DNA of 64,000 nucleotides from JAFAMS01 sp963715815 (GTDB taxonomy: Bacteria > Vulcanimicrobiota > Vulcanimicrobiia > Vulcanimicrobiales > Vulcanimicrobiaceae): the NCBI GenBank assembly GCA_963715815.1, contig OY970278.1, positions 2,666,001 to 2,730,000 on the forward strand, in the 5' to 3' direction. The translations under genes were made by a program, and so were the position numbers. The notes under the pieces are model-generated. The model saw nothing but the letters and a program-made list of their open reading frames with translations, did no database searches and was not told where the DNA came from. Positions 43,348-52,546 of the stretch are shown here, piece after piece. The stretch's first letter is position 1. The number at the start of each line of letters is the position of its first letter.

Positions 43348-45483
43348 CTATCCATCTGCCGAGCGTGATGCAATGATCTGGGCGTAACGCGTGCTCGCCG
43401 GCGTCGGGACGCGCTTTAGATCCTGATCGCGATCCAGATCGACGTAGTAGAGCCCAAAATCGCTGTTGTTGTCGAAGGGCAATCCCCACTCGCGATTCGA
43501 GGTGATGCTCCAGCACAGATAGGCTTCGACCGGAAGTCCCGTTGCCAGCGCCTTCTGGACTTCGCGGAGGTGGTTCGCGATGTAGTCGGCACGCGCTACG
43601 TTGTCTGCGCTCGTAACGCAGCCGTTCTCGACGATGATGATCGGCTTACCGGGAAACTGCTTGTGCTGCTCGCGCAAGATTGAGCCAAGGACGCCGGGCC
43701 AGACCGGAGCGCTCGCGTAGCGGCATTCGGCTGCGGACACCAAGCGATTGAACTTGAACAGAGAAGGCGCGCCCCAGTAGTAATCGAGTCCGATGTAGTC
43801 GAGCGTCCCGACGCATTCCGGCGGACACAGAAATTCTGCGAGTCGCCCCGCCATCCCCAAATTCCACCAATTCGTTCCGAGAATCGTCGCGAACATCGAG
43901 ATCGATTTGCGCAATCCGTCAAATCGCCGGAGCCACGAACGCGTTGCGTCCAGTCGTTGCTCACCCTCCAAAGGCACGAACTCGATTTTTCCGGCGCGCG
44001 CACCGAAGATGCGCGCTGCAATTTTGCGCGCGAGATCGGGCTCGAGGCCTTCGTACTCGCCGTTTGCCGCGCGCGCACAAAGTGCGGACGGCCCCGGTCG
44101 AATCCCGACACGCAATACGCCGCGCCGGCGAATCGCGCGCAGCGACCGGTCCAGATCCGGAACGTGCTGCGGATCAACGGACGCGCGCCCGATGTGCGCG
44201 ACCGTCTTGCGATTATTCGTGTGCGGGGCGTTGGGCATCGATGCTTTGGCCTCGCGCAACGCCAAATCGACGGCGTTGAGAAGCGCGCGGCTCCCGAAAG
44301 GAATCGCCACCGCGAAGTCTTGAGCCTGTCCTCGGACCGCAGTCGTCGTAAGATTGCCGTGGGCGTAACTCTCGAGAAAAACGTCGTCGTCGAACACGAG
44401 GTCAACATGTCCTTCGCGCAGCGCCGCAACCGCTGCGTCGAGATCATCGAATTCACGCATCGAGGCGCGCGGGAAATATTGTTGGAATTGTTCGGCGGGC
44501 GCACCGGCAGCGGCAACGCCGACGCTCCCGGTAAACGAGCGCAAATCGGCAGGCGGCGCCTTGACGCTCTCGTGCAGGGTGCAAAGGTTCGCGACGAAAT
44601 ACGGCTCGGAAAACAACACGCGATCCATACGCTGCTGCGTCATCGTGATTTGTGCGATCGAAATGTCGACGGCTCCCGAATCGATGAACGGGACTTGCGA
44701 GAAACGTCCCGCCTGCCGAATGAGATCGTCGGGCGTATGGAGATTGATGGCCGCACGATCGACAAGGGTTTGAAACCACTGCGGCAACCCGAGAACGAGC
44801 GGATTCGTTCCGACGCTGGCTTGCGGGCGTTCCTTGCGAATCGCTGCACGCGCACGCGTATGAGCGAGAAACAGATTCGGAATCAACTTGACGACCGCTT
44901 CCATCTGTTCCGTCTCGGTCGCGAAGGGCTCCATACCCGGCGGCATCGCGTAGGCACGCATGCACCAGAGCTTTATGAATCCGTAGACGAGTTGATTTGG
45001 TTCGTTGATCGTGACGTAGTAGTCGATCAACTCTCCAAGACGCTGCACGACCTGCGTGGCGTACGCCGCCAGACGATCCGGAAACCCGGGGTCGAGTAGG
45101 CCGGCACCGTTGCCCGCCGCCTGTACGTGAAGCGGCCACGAGTTATGGTGCAGCGTGACGATTGTCGACATGCCGGCGTCGCGCATGTACTGCAGCACGT
45201 CGCGATAGTGGGCGAAAGCCGCATTATCCCATGTTCCGGCCTCGGGTTCGAGCCGAGCCCAGGACAGCGATAGTCGAAATGCACGGCACCCGAGTCCGCG
45301 TGCAAGATCGACGTCTTCTTTGTAGCGACTCCAAAAATCAGTGGCTTTGCCGCGCGCGGTCAGACCTCGTACGCGCTCCCACACGTCGCGAATATCATCC
45401 TGACCGGTGTACGCTTCACACTGATGATCCGCAGTGGCAACCCCGAAGCGGAACTCAGATGGAAACGGCGGTAAGTCGCTCAG
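43348..45483 (-). CDS. family 1 glycosidase interrupted by a permuted solute-binding domain
   Basis: 711 aa if started at CTG 45483, right after the TAG of the upstream gene. The GH1 N-terminus (FRFGVATADHQCEAYTG) lies before the first canonical start (GTG 45384). Acid/base Glu is near 161 (VTINEPN) and the nucleophile Glu near 619 (IIIVENG). About 255 residues between them (roughly 233-518) are not GH1. They read as an SBP_bac_3-like domain in swapped order: GAVDISIAQITMTQQR...FSEPYF to its C-terminus, a linker, then VLRVGIRP...YEGLEPDLARKIAARIF. Without the insert, the length is normal for GH1. No signal peptide is visible. Confidence 0.82.
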   Translation of the reverse strand: MSDLPPFPSEFRFGVATADHQCEAYTGQDDIRDVWERVRGLTARGKATDFWSRYKEDVDLARGLGCRAFRLSLSWARLEPEAGTWDNAAFAHYRDVLQYMRDAGMSTIVTLHHNSWPLHVQAAGNGAGLLDPGFPDRLAAYATQVVQRLGELIDYYVTINEPNQLVYGFIKLWCMRAYAMPPGMEPFATETEQMEAVVKLIPNLFLAHTRARAAIRKERPQASVGTNPLVLGLPQWFQTLVDRAAINLHTPDDLIRQAGRFSQVPFIDSGAVDISIAQITMTQQRMDRVLFSEPYFVANLCTLHESVKAPPADLRSFTGSVGVAAAGAPAEQFQQYFPRASMREFDDLDAAVAALREGHVDLVFDDDVFLESYAHGNLTTTAVRGQAQDFAVAIPFGSRALLNAVDLALREAKASMPNAPHTNNRKTVAHIGRASVDPQHVPDLDRSLRAIRRRGVLRVGIRPGPSALCARAANGEYEGLEPDLARKIAARIFGARAGKIEFVPLEGEQRLDATRSWLRRFDGLRKSISMFATILGTNWWNLGMAGRLAEFLCPPECVGTLDYIGLDYYWGAPSLFKFNRLVSAAECRYASAPVWPGVLGSILREQHKQFPGKPIIIVENGCVTSADNVARADYIANHLREVQKALATGLPVEAYLCWSITSNREWGLPFDNNSDFGLYYVDLDRDQDLKRVPTPASTRYAQIIASRSADG

Positions 45484-48273
45484 CTATAAGGCTCGTGTAT
45501 TTTGGGCGGCGAGTCCGCGGGCGATCCGTGACGAGAGCTCTGAAAGATGGGCACGCGTCGCGATGTCGAGGCCATGCGAGACAAGTCCCTTGTGCACTTC
45601 TGCCTGCGCATGGTGGAGCTCGTAGCGCGCCAGTTCTTGCGTTTCGTACGGAATCTGCAACTGATCGAGCGCGAACGACGGCAGAAGCGCAATCTGCAAG
45701 AGCAGATCGGTGTAACGCCGTTGCATCTCGCGATGCGCTGCCGGAATCGGTGTTCCGGATGCAACGTCGTCGTAAACCGCTGACGAAGACCACTCGAAGA
45801 GATCTTGCAGCGACATCGTCTTACCCGGCGCCAACTGCGATTGGTCGGCGATGCGCGCAATATTGACAGGCGTGAAGATCGTGTAGAGGATCGTATCCTG
45901 AACGTTGGCGACGAACGCCGACAACGGAAAGTCCGGACGCGACGTCAGACCTTGCGCGCCCCAGCCGTGGAAGCGATCCGGTCCCAGATGTTCGACCAAG
46001 CTCGGCGGCAGCGCGAGCGCGTGTGCGGAGAACACGTAACGATCGAGCAATTCGAAAGCGCGCTTTTGATCGCTCCGAGGAACCGGTGCGAACGGCGACG
46101 TCCCGCTCGCTTGACCGCGATGCAACCGCGACGTGTAGACGCCGCCGACCCAGCGAGTCGTCAAGAGTGCGGAGCGCAGGTACTCGCCGAGGATCGTTGA
46201 GAACGCCAGGCGCTCGTCGTTGTACGAGCGATCGTCGCGCGGATAGCGTTTGTCGAGCGTGGCGAGCAAATGATCCGCAATCTGGAAACGTTGCGCGTGC
46301 CATCCGATCGGATCGCTCGAGAGCACGAACATTGCAATGCGCGGATCGACCGCCCACGCTCCGCTCGCGTCTTCATCCGTCTCGAAGACGTGATCCGGCT
46401 CTCCAGCGCGATCCGCAATCGCTTTGAGCGCGTTCGCCGAACCGCTCGGCGTGTATCCGTATTGGATCGCCCAATAATCGTACGGTCCGAGCTGCGTTTG
46501 GAAGAAATCGGGTTGCGGTTTACCAGGGGGCGCTAGGTTAACCGGGTTGTACGCCATCACCGACGCGCTGATACCGTGCTTCGCCGTGAACGCCGGATTC
46601 TCGACGTCGTGCAGCGAGTAGACCGACGGCGCCGCAAAGTTATGACGCAAGCCGAGCGCGTGGCCGACTTCGTGCATTGTCACGGCTTCGATATACTCGT
46701 TGACGTATTTGGTCGTCGCCTTCGAGCTCTCGCGTAGTCCCGGATAGAGCGCGAGCGATGCGAACGCCGCATCCGACTCGAGAGCTTCGCCGTACTCGCA
46801 GAAATCCGCCAGACACGGGTCGGCGAGCGTCGCGATTGGTGTCGTCGATGCCGCGTTCGGCTTCAGGCCCGAATCAGAGAAGAACGGTGCATACGGTGAG
46901 TATGCGGCGATCGGAACGCGCGATGGTACGATGTTGTCGACGAATCCCCGGCGCAAGCTGCGCAGCGCTTCACCGTCGACCGTGACGGTCGCGCGCAAGA
47001 TCCGGCCCGTGAGCGGATCGGAGATGTGCGGCGTTGCAGCCACGAAGCTGGCGCGATCTTGATCGATCCAGCGCACCGAATTGTATTTTGCATCGTCGGG
47101 ATCGAACGACGGATCGGCAGGCGGATCGTCAACGCGAATTGCGTGGGGATAGCCGATCTTCGCGAATGCCGCGTTCCACGCCAAGATGCCACGCCGAACT
47201 GCATCGCGGTACTCGCGCGGAACCTCGTTCGTCATCGTGAACACGATCGGGCCCTTCGAAAGATCCCAACGATCGATGTAGCGCACGAACGGCGAGGGCG
47301 TCCTGTCGTCGCCGAAGTGTTTCTGCGTCTCGAGGAAGTAGCCGATGCGATCGTCGGCCGGGCGCGGCACGAACTGCGCCGTGCGCGCAGGCTCCTCGAG
47401 AATGCTGTAGTGGACCTTGATCGGCGTACCGTGCGTGTCTGGGACGGTTTGCAGATCGCCGCTTCCATTGAACGTCAGATTGACGGTGATCTCGTCGTTA
47501 TCCGGAAGCGCCTTGGTCGAGACGTAATACGAGCGCGAAGCATCGAGTGCAAAGCCCGCACGCGGACCGCCGAGCAGCAGCATCAATCCACCGGCGGGCG
47601 ATCCGCCTCCGGCTGCCGCGGCAAGATCCTTGCCGATGTCGAGATGATCCGTCAGGAAAAGCACCGGCGCGATCGCAACGTGATCGGTCAAAGCATTCTC
47701 AGCCAGGATCGGTGAGACCGCAATGATCGAAGCTGCAGTCGAAATCGCGAGCGCTTTGGCTGCCGTCCCCTGCGGTGAAGCGAAATCCGTGTTCGGCGTT
47801 ATCCAGAATATGCGGTGACCGATGCGTTGGAATTGCACGAGCATCGGATCGTAGAGCCGGCCTGCGAATGTCCCGGCGCCGAGCCCCGACGCAAGCGACG
47901 GCGCAAAAATGAACGTCTTCTTGAAATCTTCGGGACCAAGATCCAAATACAGATCGTCGTCCTTGCGAATGAGATTGATGAGCCCGGTCTGCAGCTGCGC
48001 ATTGTGCATGAAAGCCGCGTACGATTGCGGCGCCTGCGGCGTGACGTTCAGCAAGGCTTTAATTGATGTCGGAACGTTTGCCGGCATCCCGGCCGACGGG
48101 AGGACGACAGGTTCTTGCCCGCTGGGAGAACTCTCAGGTTTCGGGCTGCTGGGAGCAGGGGCCGCAGTCGCGGCCTCCGGCGCGGCCTGCGCGTGCACGG
48201 CCGGCGTTCCGGCGGCAGCAACGAAGAGCGCGGTCAAAACAAAAAGGGCTATCGCCCTGATGGAAAGGCGCAT
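45484..48273 (-). CDS. secreted zinc-dependent metalloprotease (DUF5117/DUF4953 type)
   Basis: 929 aa. A signal peptide (IRAIALFVLTALFVAAAGTP, cleavage after HAQA) and an Ala/Pro linker precede a large domain with the metzincin motif HEVGHALGLRHNFAAPS and the downstream Met-turn-like SASVMAYNPVNLAPP. Upstream RDAVRRGILAWNAAFAKIGY is typical of this DUF4953-type family. Probably periplasmic or secreted; substrates unknown. Its TAG is followed immediately, in the same frame, by the glycosidase reading frame, so readthrough would give one very long protein. Confidence 0.85.
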   Translation of the reverse strand: MRLSIRAIALFVLTALFVAAAGTPAVHAQAAPEAATAAPAPSSPKPESSPSGQEPVVLPSAGMPANVPTSIKALLNVTPQAPQSYAAFMHNAQLQTGLINLIRKDDDLYLDLGPEDFKKTFIFAPSLASGLGAGTFAGRLYDPMLVQFQRIGHRIFWITPNTDFASPQGTAAKALAISTAASIIAVSPILAENALTDHVAIAPVLFLTDHLDIGKDLAAAAGGGSPAGGLMLLLGGPRAGFALDASRSYYVSTKALPDNDEITVNLTFNGSGDLQTVPDTHGTPIKVHYSILEEPARTAQFVPRPADDRIGYFLETQKHFGDDRTPSPFVRYIDRWDLSKGPIVFTMTNEVPREYRDAVRRGILAWNAAFAKIGYPHAIRVDDPPADPSFDPDDAKYNSVRWIDQDRASFVAATPHISDPLTGRILRATVTVDGEALRSLRRGFVDNIVPSRVPIAAYSPYAPFFSDSGLKPNAASTTPIATLADPCLADFCEYGEALESDAAFASLALYPGLRESSKATTKYVNEYIEAVTMHEVGHALGLRHNFAAPSVYSLHDVENPAFTAKHGISASVMAYNPVNLAPPGKPQPDFFQTQLGPYDYWAIQYGYTPSGSANALKAIADRAGEPDHVFETDEDASGAWAVDPRIAMFVLSSDPIGWHAQRFQIADHLLATLDKRYPRDDRSYNDERLAFSTILGEYLRSALLTTRWVGGVYTSRLHRGQASGTSPFAPVPRSDQKRAFELLDRYVFSAHALALPPSLVEHLGPDRFHGWGAQGLTSRPDFPLSAFVANVQDTILYTIFTPVNIARIADQSQLAPGKTMSLQDLFEWSSSAVYDDVASGTPIPAAHREMQRRYTDLLLQIALLPSFALDQLQIPYETQELARYELHHAQAEVHKGLVSHGLDIATRAHLSELSSRIARGLAAQNTRAL

Positions 48274-48339
48274 TGCCCCACGACAATTCCTTTCCGCACG
48301 GCACGCCTCCCGGCTGCCTTGCTGGAATTTATCGAAAAA

Positions 48340-50796
48340 TTAAGCTAGAGCTTGCGAGCGTTCGAACGCTGTGTCGGCCGAGCGGTGCACGGGGAGCGCG
48401 ACGCGCACGTGCATACCGTAACCCGCAATGCGCTCGACATCGATCGTTCCGCCGAACTGCTCGACGAGCCACAAGCCGCGCCCGGTTTCCATAAAGACAT
48501 CGGCGAGGCGGCGCGATTGGAATTTGAAGCCATTTCCCCGATCGATTACGTGCAGGATTGCGGAATCGTCGACCCATTCGAGCGCAATGTCGATTGCGCC
48601 GGGAGCATGGCGAACGACGTTCGCGACGAGCTCCCCGAAGATGACTTCGGCCGCATCGATCTCACTGGACTCTGTAGCTTCGGCACGCAGATGATCGATG
48701 AACGCGCGGCGCGCATCGTTCGCGGCACGCGCATGATCGGCGTGAAAACGCCACGTCGTGCGTGGAAACGCAACAACGAAGATTGCGGCATCGTCCTGGA
48801 CCTGCGCCGGTAAACAGGTCGATGCAATCAAGTTCGCGGGGCTGCGCACGAACGGCACGGCTCCCAATCTGAGCGCTTGTTTGAGCGTCTCTTCGCCGGC
48901 TTCGATGTCGCGATTGGCTTCGACGACCCCGTCGGTATAGAATGCGATCGCCGCGACGTCGTGCGTCGAACGGCTGCGAGCGGGTTGCGACGGTGCAAGG
49001 CTCCGCAATCCGATCGGCATCCCGTCGACTTGCAACGCCTCGATCGAACTGTCGAGCAGACGCAGCAACGGATATGGGTGACCGGCGTTTGCCGCGACAA
49101 TGCGACGCAAACCGGGATCGTAGATCGCAACGAAGGCCGTCGCGATCGCATCTGGATAACGCTGCACGACGACACGCTCGGCCGCATCCAGGATATCTCC
49201 CGGATCGTCTTCGTACATGCCGACAACGTTGATCGTGTGACGCAGCTTGCCCATGATCGCCGAAGCCTGTAGACCGCGCCCCGTGACGTCACCCACCGAG
49301 AACAGAAATCGTCCGTCCTGTAGTTCGAAGATGTCATACCAATCGCCGCCGACCTGCGCGTCGCTTGCCGTCGCCGCGATGTAGACTGTGCTCACCTCGG
49401 CACCCGGTACGTTCGGCAGCTGCGCCGGGAGCGTTACCTCTTGGAGCGTCTTCGTGAGCCTGCGCTCGCGTTCGACGCTTTCCTCGTGTTCAAACGCCAA
49501 CGCCACTCGCCGCGCGACCTCTTCCATCAGCTGCACTTCGTGATCGCCGAAGTTGTGGTTGTTCGAATAGATCGTGAGCGCGCCGTAGACTTCGTCGGTG
49601 GTGAAGAGTGGAACGGTTAGCATCGACTGCGGCGTTGCCTGGGCGAACACCGGCAAAATGTAGGGATGCAAGGTTTCGCGCAACCGTTGGTCGCCCGTGT
49701 TTGTGCGCAGCATCGTGCGATGCCGCCTCAGCGTTTCGTAGAAGCTGCGTTCGCTCTCGCGGTTGAAAATGCGTTGGCCGCGCATTTCACGGAGGACCGC
49801 GCCGAGCTGCGGATTCCGGTGCGCAAGTTCTTGGAGCCGAATCGTATTCGGACTCTCCAAAACGTAGACGGCGGCCCAATCGGCCGCGTCCTCGACGATG
49901 ATGTCGAGAACCTTGCGCAGCTTCGCCGCCGCTTCACCGCTTCCAAAGAGAACGTCCGTTGTACGCGCGAGGAGCCGAAGGCGTTCGAAAGACCGCACGT
50001 TCTCGATCGCAACGCCGAGTTGGCGCGCGGCCGCCATCGCAAGGTCGACGTCCGCTGCGTCGAACGAGCGGCTTTCGTCGGACGAGATAAAGCAGATCGT
50101 TCCGATTAGATGCTGCCCGACGATCATTGGAACGACGATCTCCGACATTTCATGAAGCGGCTCGCGCGTCGCGACGACGCGCTCGACGAGTCCGTCGTGT
50201 AAGAACTGCTCGATGCCTGCGCTGCTCAGCGCCGTCATGAGGGCGGGATCTTTGTGCGCGGTGGCGCCGATCCACTGCTCGCCGTGTTCGGAGAAAAGAA
50301 CTGCGCATCCGTCGCTGAAACGTTGCACGGCTACGCGCGCGAAGGTCGTTACCGTCTGCTCGTGATCGAGTGACGAAGCGAGCACGTTTGCGAGTTCGGA
50401 CAGAAACCGCGAGCCTTCGCCCGAGCGGACCTGATCGTTGATGTCGGTCGCAACGGCTACCCAATGCGTGATTTCACCGTTCGCATCGCGTATGGGCGCC
50501 GCGCGCGCGAGGAACCAACGATAGCGCCCGTCTTCAGCAGCGCGAAGACGATACTGCATTTCGAAATTCTCGCCGGTCCGGAGCGACCGGTTCCAACGCT
50601 CCCACGTCGCCTCGAGGTCATCCGGATGAACGACGCCGGAGGCCGTCTCAGCCGGCAAACTCGCCAAACTCTCCAGAGATCGCCCGGTGTAGGCGACCCA
50701 GAGCGTGTTAACGTGGACGATACGGCCGCTGCGGTCGGCAATAAGGACGAGATTCAGCGCGGCCTCGGCTACGTCAAAATCCCGGAGTTTGCTAAC
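48340..50796 (-). CDS. PAS-GAF-SpoIIE phosphatase with RsbW-like kinase domain
   Basis: The first canonical start is TTG 50667 (775 aa), but the PAS domain extends upstream (NLVLIADRSGRIVHVNTLWV) to about 50796, where only a GTT or a shift from the frame at 50818 could begin it. Order: PAS (HPDDLEATWERW), two GAF domains, PP2C/SpoIIE phosphatase (GGDWYDIFELQDGRFLFSVGDVTG, IAFYTDGVVEANRD), then a GHKL domain (EVIFGELVANVVRHAPG, GRGLWLVEQFGG). Likely a partner-switching regulator that controls an anti-anti-sigma protein. No partner gene is adjacent. Confidence 0.85.
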   Translation of the reverse strand, partial: VSKLRDFDVAEAALNLVLIADRSGRIVHVNTLWVAYTGRSLESLASLPAETASGVVHPDDLEATWERWNRSLRTGENFEMQYRLRAAEDGRYRWFLARAAPIRDANGEITHWVAVATDINDQVRSGEGSRFLSELANVLASSLDHEQTVTTFARVAVQRFSDGCAVLFSEHGEQWIGATAHKDPALMTALSSAGIEQFLHDGLVERVVATREPLHEMSEIVVPMIVGQHLIGTICFISSDESRSFDAADVDLAMAAARQLGVAIENVRSFERLRLLARTTDVLFGSGEAAAKLRKVLDIIVEDAADWAAVYVLESPNTIRLQELAHRNPQLGAVLREMRGQRIFNRESERSFYETLRRHRTMLRTNTGDQRLRETLHPYILPVFAQATPQSMLTVPLFTTDEVYGALTIYSNNHNFGDHEVQLMEEVARRVALAFEHEESVERERRLTKTLQEVTLPAQLPNVPGAEVSTVYIAATASDAQVGGDWYDIFELQDGRFLFSVGDVTGRGLQASAIMGKLRHTINVVGMYEDDPGDILDAAERVVVQRYPDAIATAFVAIYDPGLRRIVAANAGHPYPLLRLLDSSIEALQVDGMPIGLRSLAPSQPARSRSTHDVAAIAFYTDGVVEANRDIEAGEETLKQALRLGAVPFVRSPANLIASTCLPAQVQDDAAIFVVAFPRTTWRFHADHARAANDARRAFIDHLRAEATESSEIDAAEVIFGELVANVVRHAPGAIDIALEWVDDSAILHVIDRGNGFKFQSRRLADVFMETGRGLWLVEQFGGTIDVERIAGYGMHVRVALPVHRSADTAFERSQALA

Positions 50797-50818
50797 CTTG
50801 GTACCTCCCGTCCATCAT
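50792..50818 (-). other. short leader frame with strong ribosome site; possible frameshift start of the phosphatase
   Basis: AAGGGG six bases before a double ATG (50818, 50815) opens a frame of eight codons (MMDGRYQG) that ends at TAG 50794-50792. The phosphatase PAS frame lies one base away and is open across this stop. A GGGAGG sits inside the leader, six bases before the GGT TAG C junction. A +1 shift here, reinitiation, or a single-base sequence error would join the two frames. Confidence 0.45.
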
Positions 50819-50897
50819 TTGTGCCCCTTGTCTAGGGGCCCGAAACAAAGCCTGCCCCCGTAGACGGAAAGACTCGAAAACGGGGAATGGTGGTCCT

Positions 50898-51371
50898 ATG
50901 GCACTGAGGGCGCGCGATGCGCTCCCCTCTCTCGAGGGGGCGACGCGTTGGATCAATGGACCGGAGCTTTCCCCGCGCGATCTCGCCGGCCGTCCGGTAT
51001 TCGTGCACTTTTGGTCGATGACGTGTTACGTCTGTCACGACGTAGCCGCCGAGGTGACGCGTTGGCGCCACATGTTCGAGCCGGACGGGTTACTCTTCGT
51101 CGCGGTTCATCAACCGCGCGTTCCGCAAGAGCTCGACGTGGAAGCCGCGATCGATGACGCACTCGGCGCGATGAACATTACGCATCGCGCTGCATTCGAC
51201 AACGATCTGCACATCGTCGAGCGTTTCGACAATCAGTTTGTACCTGCGTACTACCTTTTCGATCGCGAGCACAAGCTGCGCCATTTTCAGGCCGGCGACA
51301 AGAGCTACGATCGTATCGAAGCCGCGATTGAAAGGGTGCTCGCCGAGGTGCCACAAACCGCCAAAGCCTGA
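50898..51371 (+). CDS. thioredoxin-like thiol-disulfide protein (TlpA/AhpC-TSA type)
   Basis: 157 aa. Thioredoxin fold with the redox motif CYVC in VFVHFWSMTCYVCHDVAAEV, the cis-Pro loop FVPAYYLFD and an N-terminal strand (RDALPSLEGATRWINGP) like peroxiredoxin/TlpA proteins. No signal peptide, so cytoplasmic unless the start is wrong. The CYVC active site is unusual compared with CPPC or CGPC. The stop overlaps a CTG that starts the MFS gene. Confidence 0.85.
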   Translation: MALRARDALPSLEGATRWINGPELSPRDLAGRPVFVHFWSMTCYVCHDVAAEVTRWRHMFEPDGLLFVAVHQPRVPQELDVEAAIDDALGAMNITHRAAFDNDLHIVERFDNQFVPAYYLFDREHKLRHFQAGDKSYDRIEAAIERVLAEVPQTAKA

Positions 51372-52546
51372 AGCATTATTACGGCTGGACGATCGTCATC
51401 GCGCTCGGCGCCACGACGATCGTATCGTATGGTACAAGCCAGTATCTGATTGGCGTTCTGGTCGGACCGATCGCGCAGGATCTGGGTTGGAACAAGGCGG
51501 CGATAAACGGGGGCTACTCGTTGACCGTCCTCGTTTCAGGCATACTCGGATTCGGCATCGGCCATGTTCTCGATCGAATTGGAGCCCGGACGCTGATGTC
51601 GGTGGGTTCCGTTGTGATGGGAGCATCACTCGTGCTCCTCGGGCAGGTCCACACGCTTCCGCAATTTTACGCCGTGTGGGGCGCCGGTTTCGGGGTTGGA
51701 ACGGCGCTGACGTACTATCCGGTTTCGTTCACGGTTGTTGCGAACTGGTTCGAAAGCCGCCGCATGAACGCGCTCTCGACCTTGACGTTTCTGGGCGCGT
51801 TTTCATCGACACTGTTTTATCCCCTGAACGGGACGCTGGTCGCGGCTTTCGGTTGGCGCGAAGCGGTCGTGCTCCTCGGCGTGATTCAAATCTTCGTAAC
51901 GCTGCCGCTGCACGCGGTGCTGCTGCGCCGACATCCGGAGGACATGGGTCTTCATCCCGACGGCGGTGACGCCGCGCCCGCAACCGGGATGCTTTTCGGA
52001 GAAGCGATCCGGACGCGCGCGTTCTGGCTGATAACCGCGACAATCTCGCTTTCGTTCTTCGCGAGCACGACCGTTATCATCGAGCACATAATCTTCTTGA
52101 CGTCGCGTGGCTTCGCCGCGCCGCTCGTCACCTCGATCGTCGGACTCTTCGGCATCGCCTATCTTCCCGGCCGCGCCATCGTCGTCTACGCAGGGCGGTA
52201 CGTCCCGCTGCAATTTCTCGTCGCAGGTGCGGTTGCGCTCGAAGCGATCGGCATCATACTTCTCTTGAGTGCGCACGCGATCGCGGCCATCATCGTTTAC
52301 GTCGTCATCTTCGGCGGTGCGTACGGCGCGCTCTCGCCGCTACGTGGTGCGATAATGGCCGAACGCTTCGGGCGGCGCGCGTACGGTTCGATCATTGCAT
52401 TGCAAGGCATACCGATCGCAATTCTGGCAGCGCTCGGTCCGCTAGTCGGCGGAAAGTTGATCGACGCATTCGGCTATACTGCGTCGTTCGAAGGATGCAT
52501 TGCATCGCTCGCGCTCGGCGCACTGCTAATGCTTATCCCGTTATGA
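51368..52546 (+). CDS. MFS transporter (oxalate/formate antiporter-like)
   Basis: 392 aa if started at CTG 51368, overlapping the previous stop as CTGA. The first canonical start, TTG 51521, would remove the whole first helix (LKHYYGWTIVIALGATTIV), which matches the YYGW opening of this MFS group. About 12 helices; motif A-like loop GHVLDRIGARTLMSVG after helix 2, and helix 4 GFGVGTALTYYPV. Likely imports or exchanges a small organic acid. The 3' end overlaps the convergent VIT gene by 14 bases. Confidence 0.85.
   Translation: MKHYYGWTIVIALGATTIVSYGTSQYLIGVLVGPIAQDLGWNKAAINGGYSLTVLVSGILGFGIGHVLDRIGARTLMSVGSVVMGASLVLLGQVHTLPQFYAVWGAGFGVGTALTYYPVSFTVVANWFESRRMNALSTLTFLGAFSSTLFYPLNGTLVAAFGWREAVVLLGVIQIFVTLPLHAVLLRRHPEDMGLHPDGGDAAPATGMLFGEAIRTRAFWLITATISLSFFASTTVIIEHIIFLTSRGFAAPLVTSIVGLFGIAYLPGRAIVVYAGRYVPLQFLVAGAVALEAIGIILLLSAHAIAAIIVYVVIFGGAYGALSPLRGAIMAERFGRRAYGSIIALQGIPIAILAALGPLVGGKLIDAFGYTASFEGCIASLALGALLMLIPL

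Noticed and set aside
51238..51969. 243-residue frame overlapping the thioredoxin-like and MFS genes
   Set aside because: Arg-rich shadow frame. The MFS frame itself is open up to the CTG at 51368 and explains the interval.
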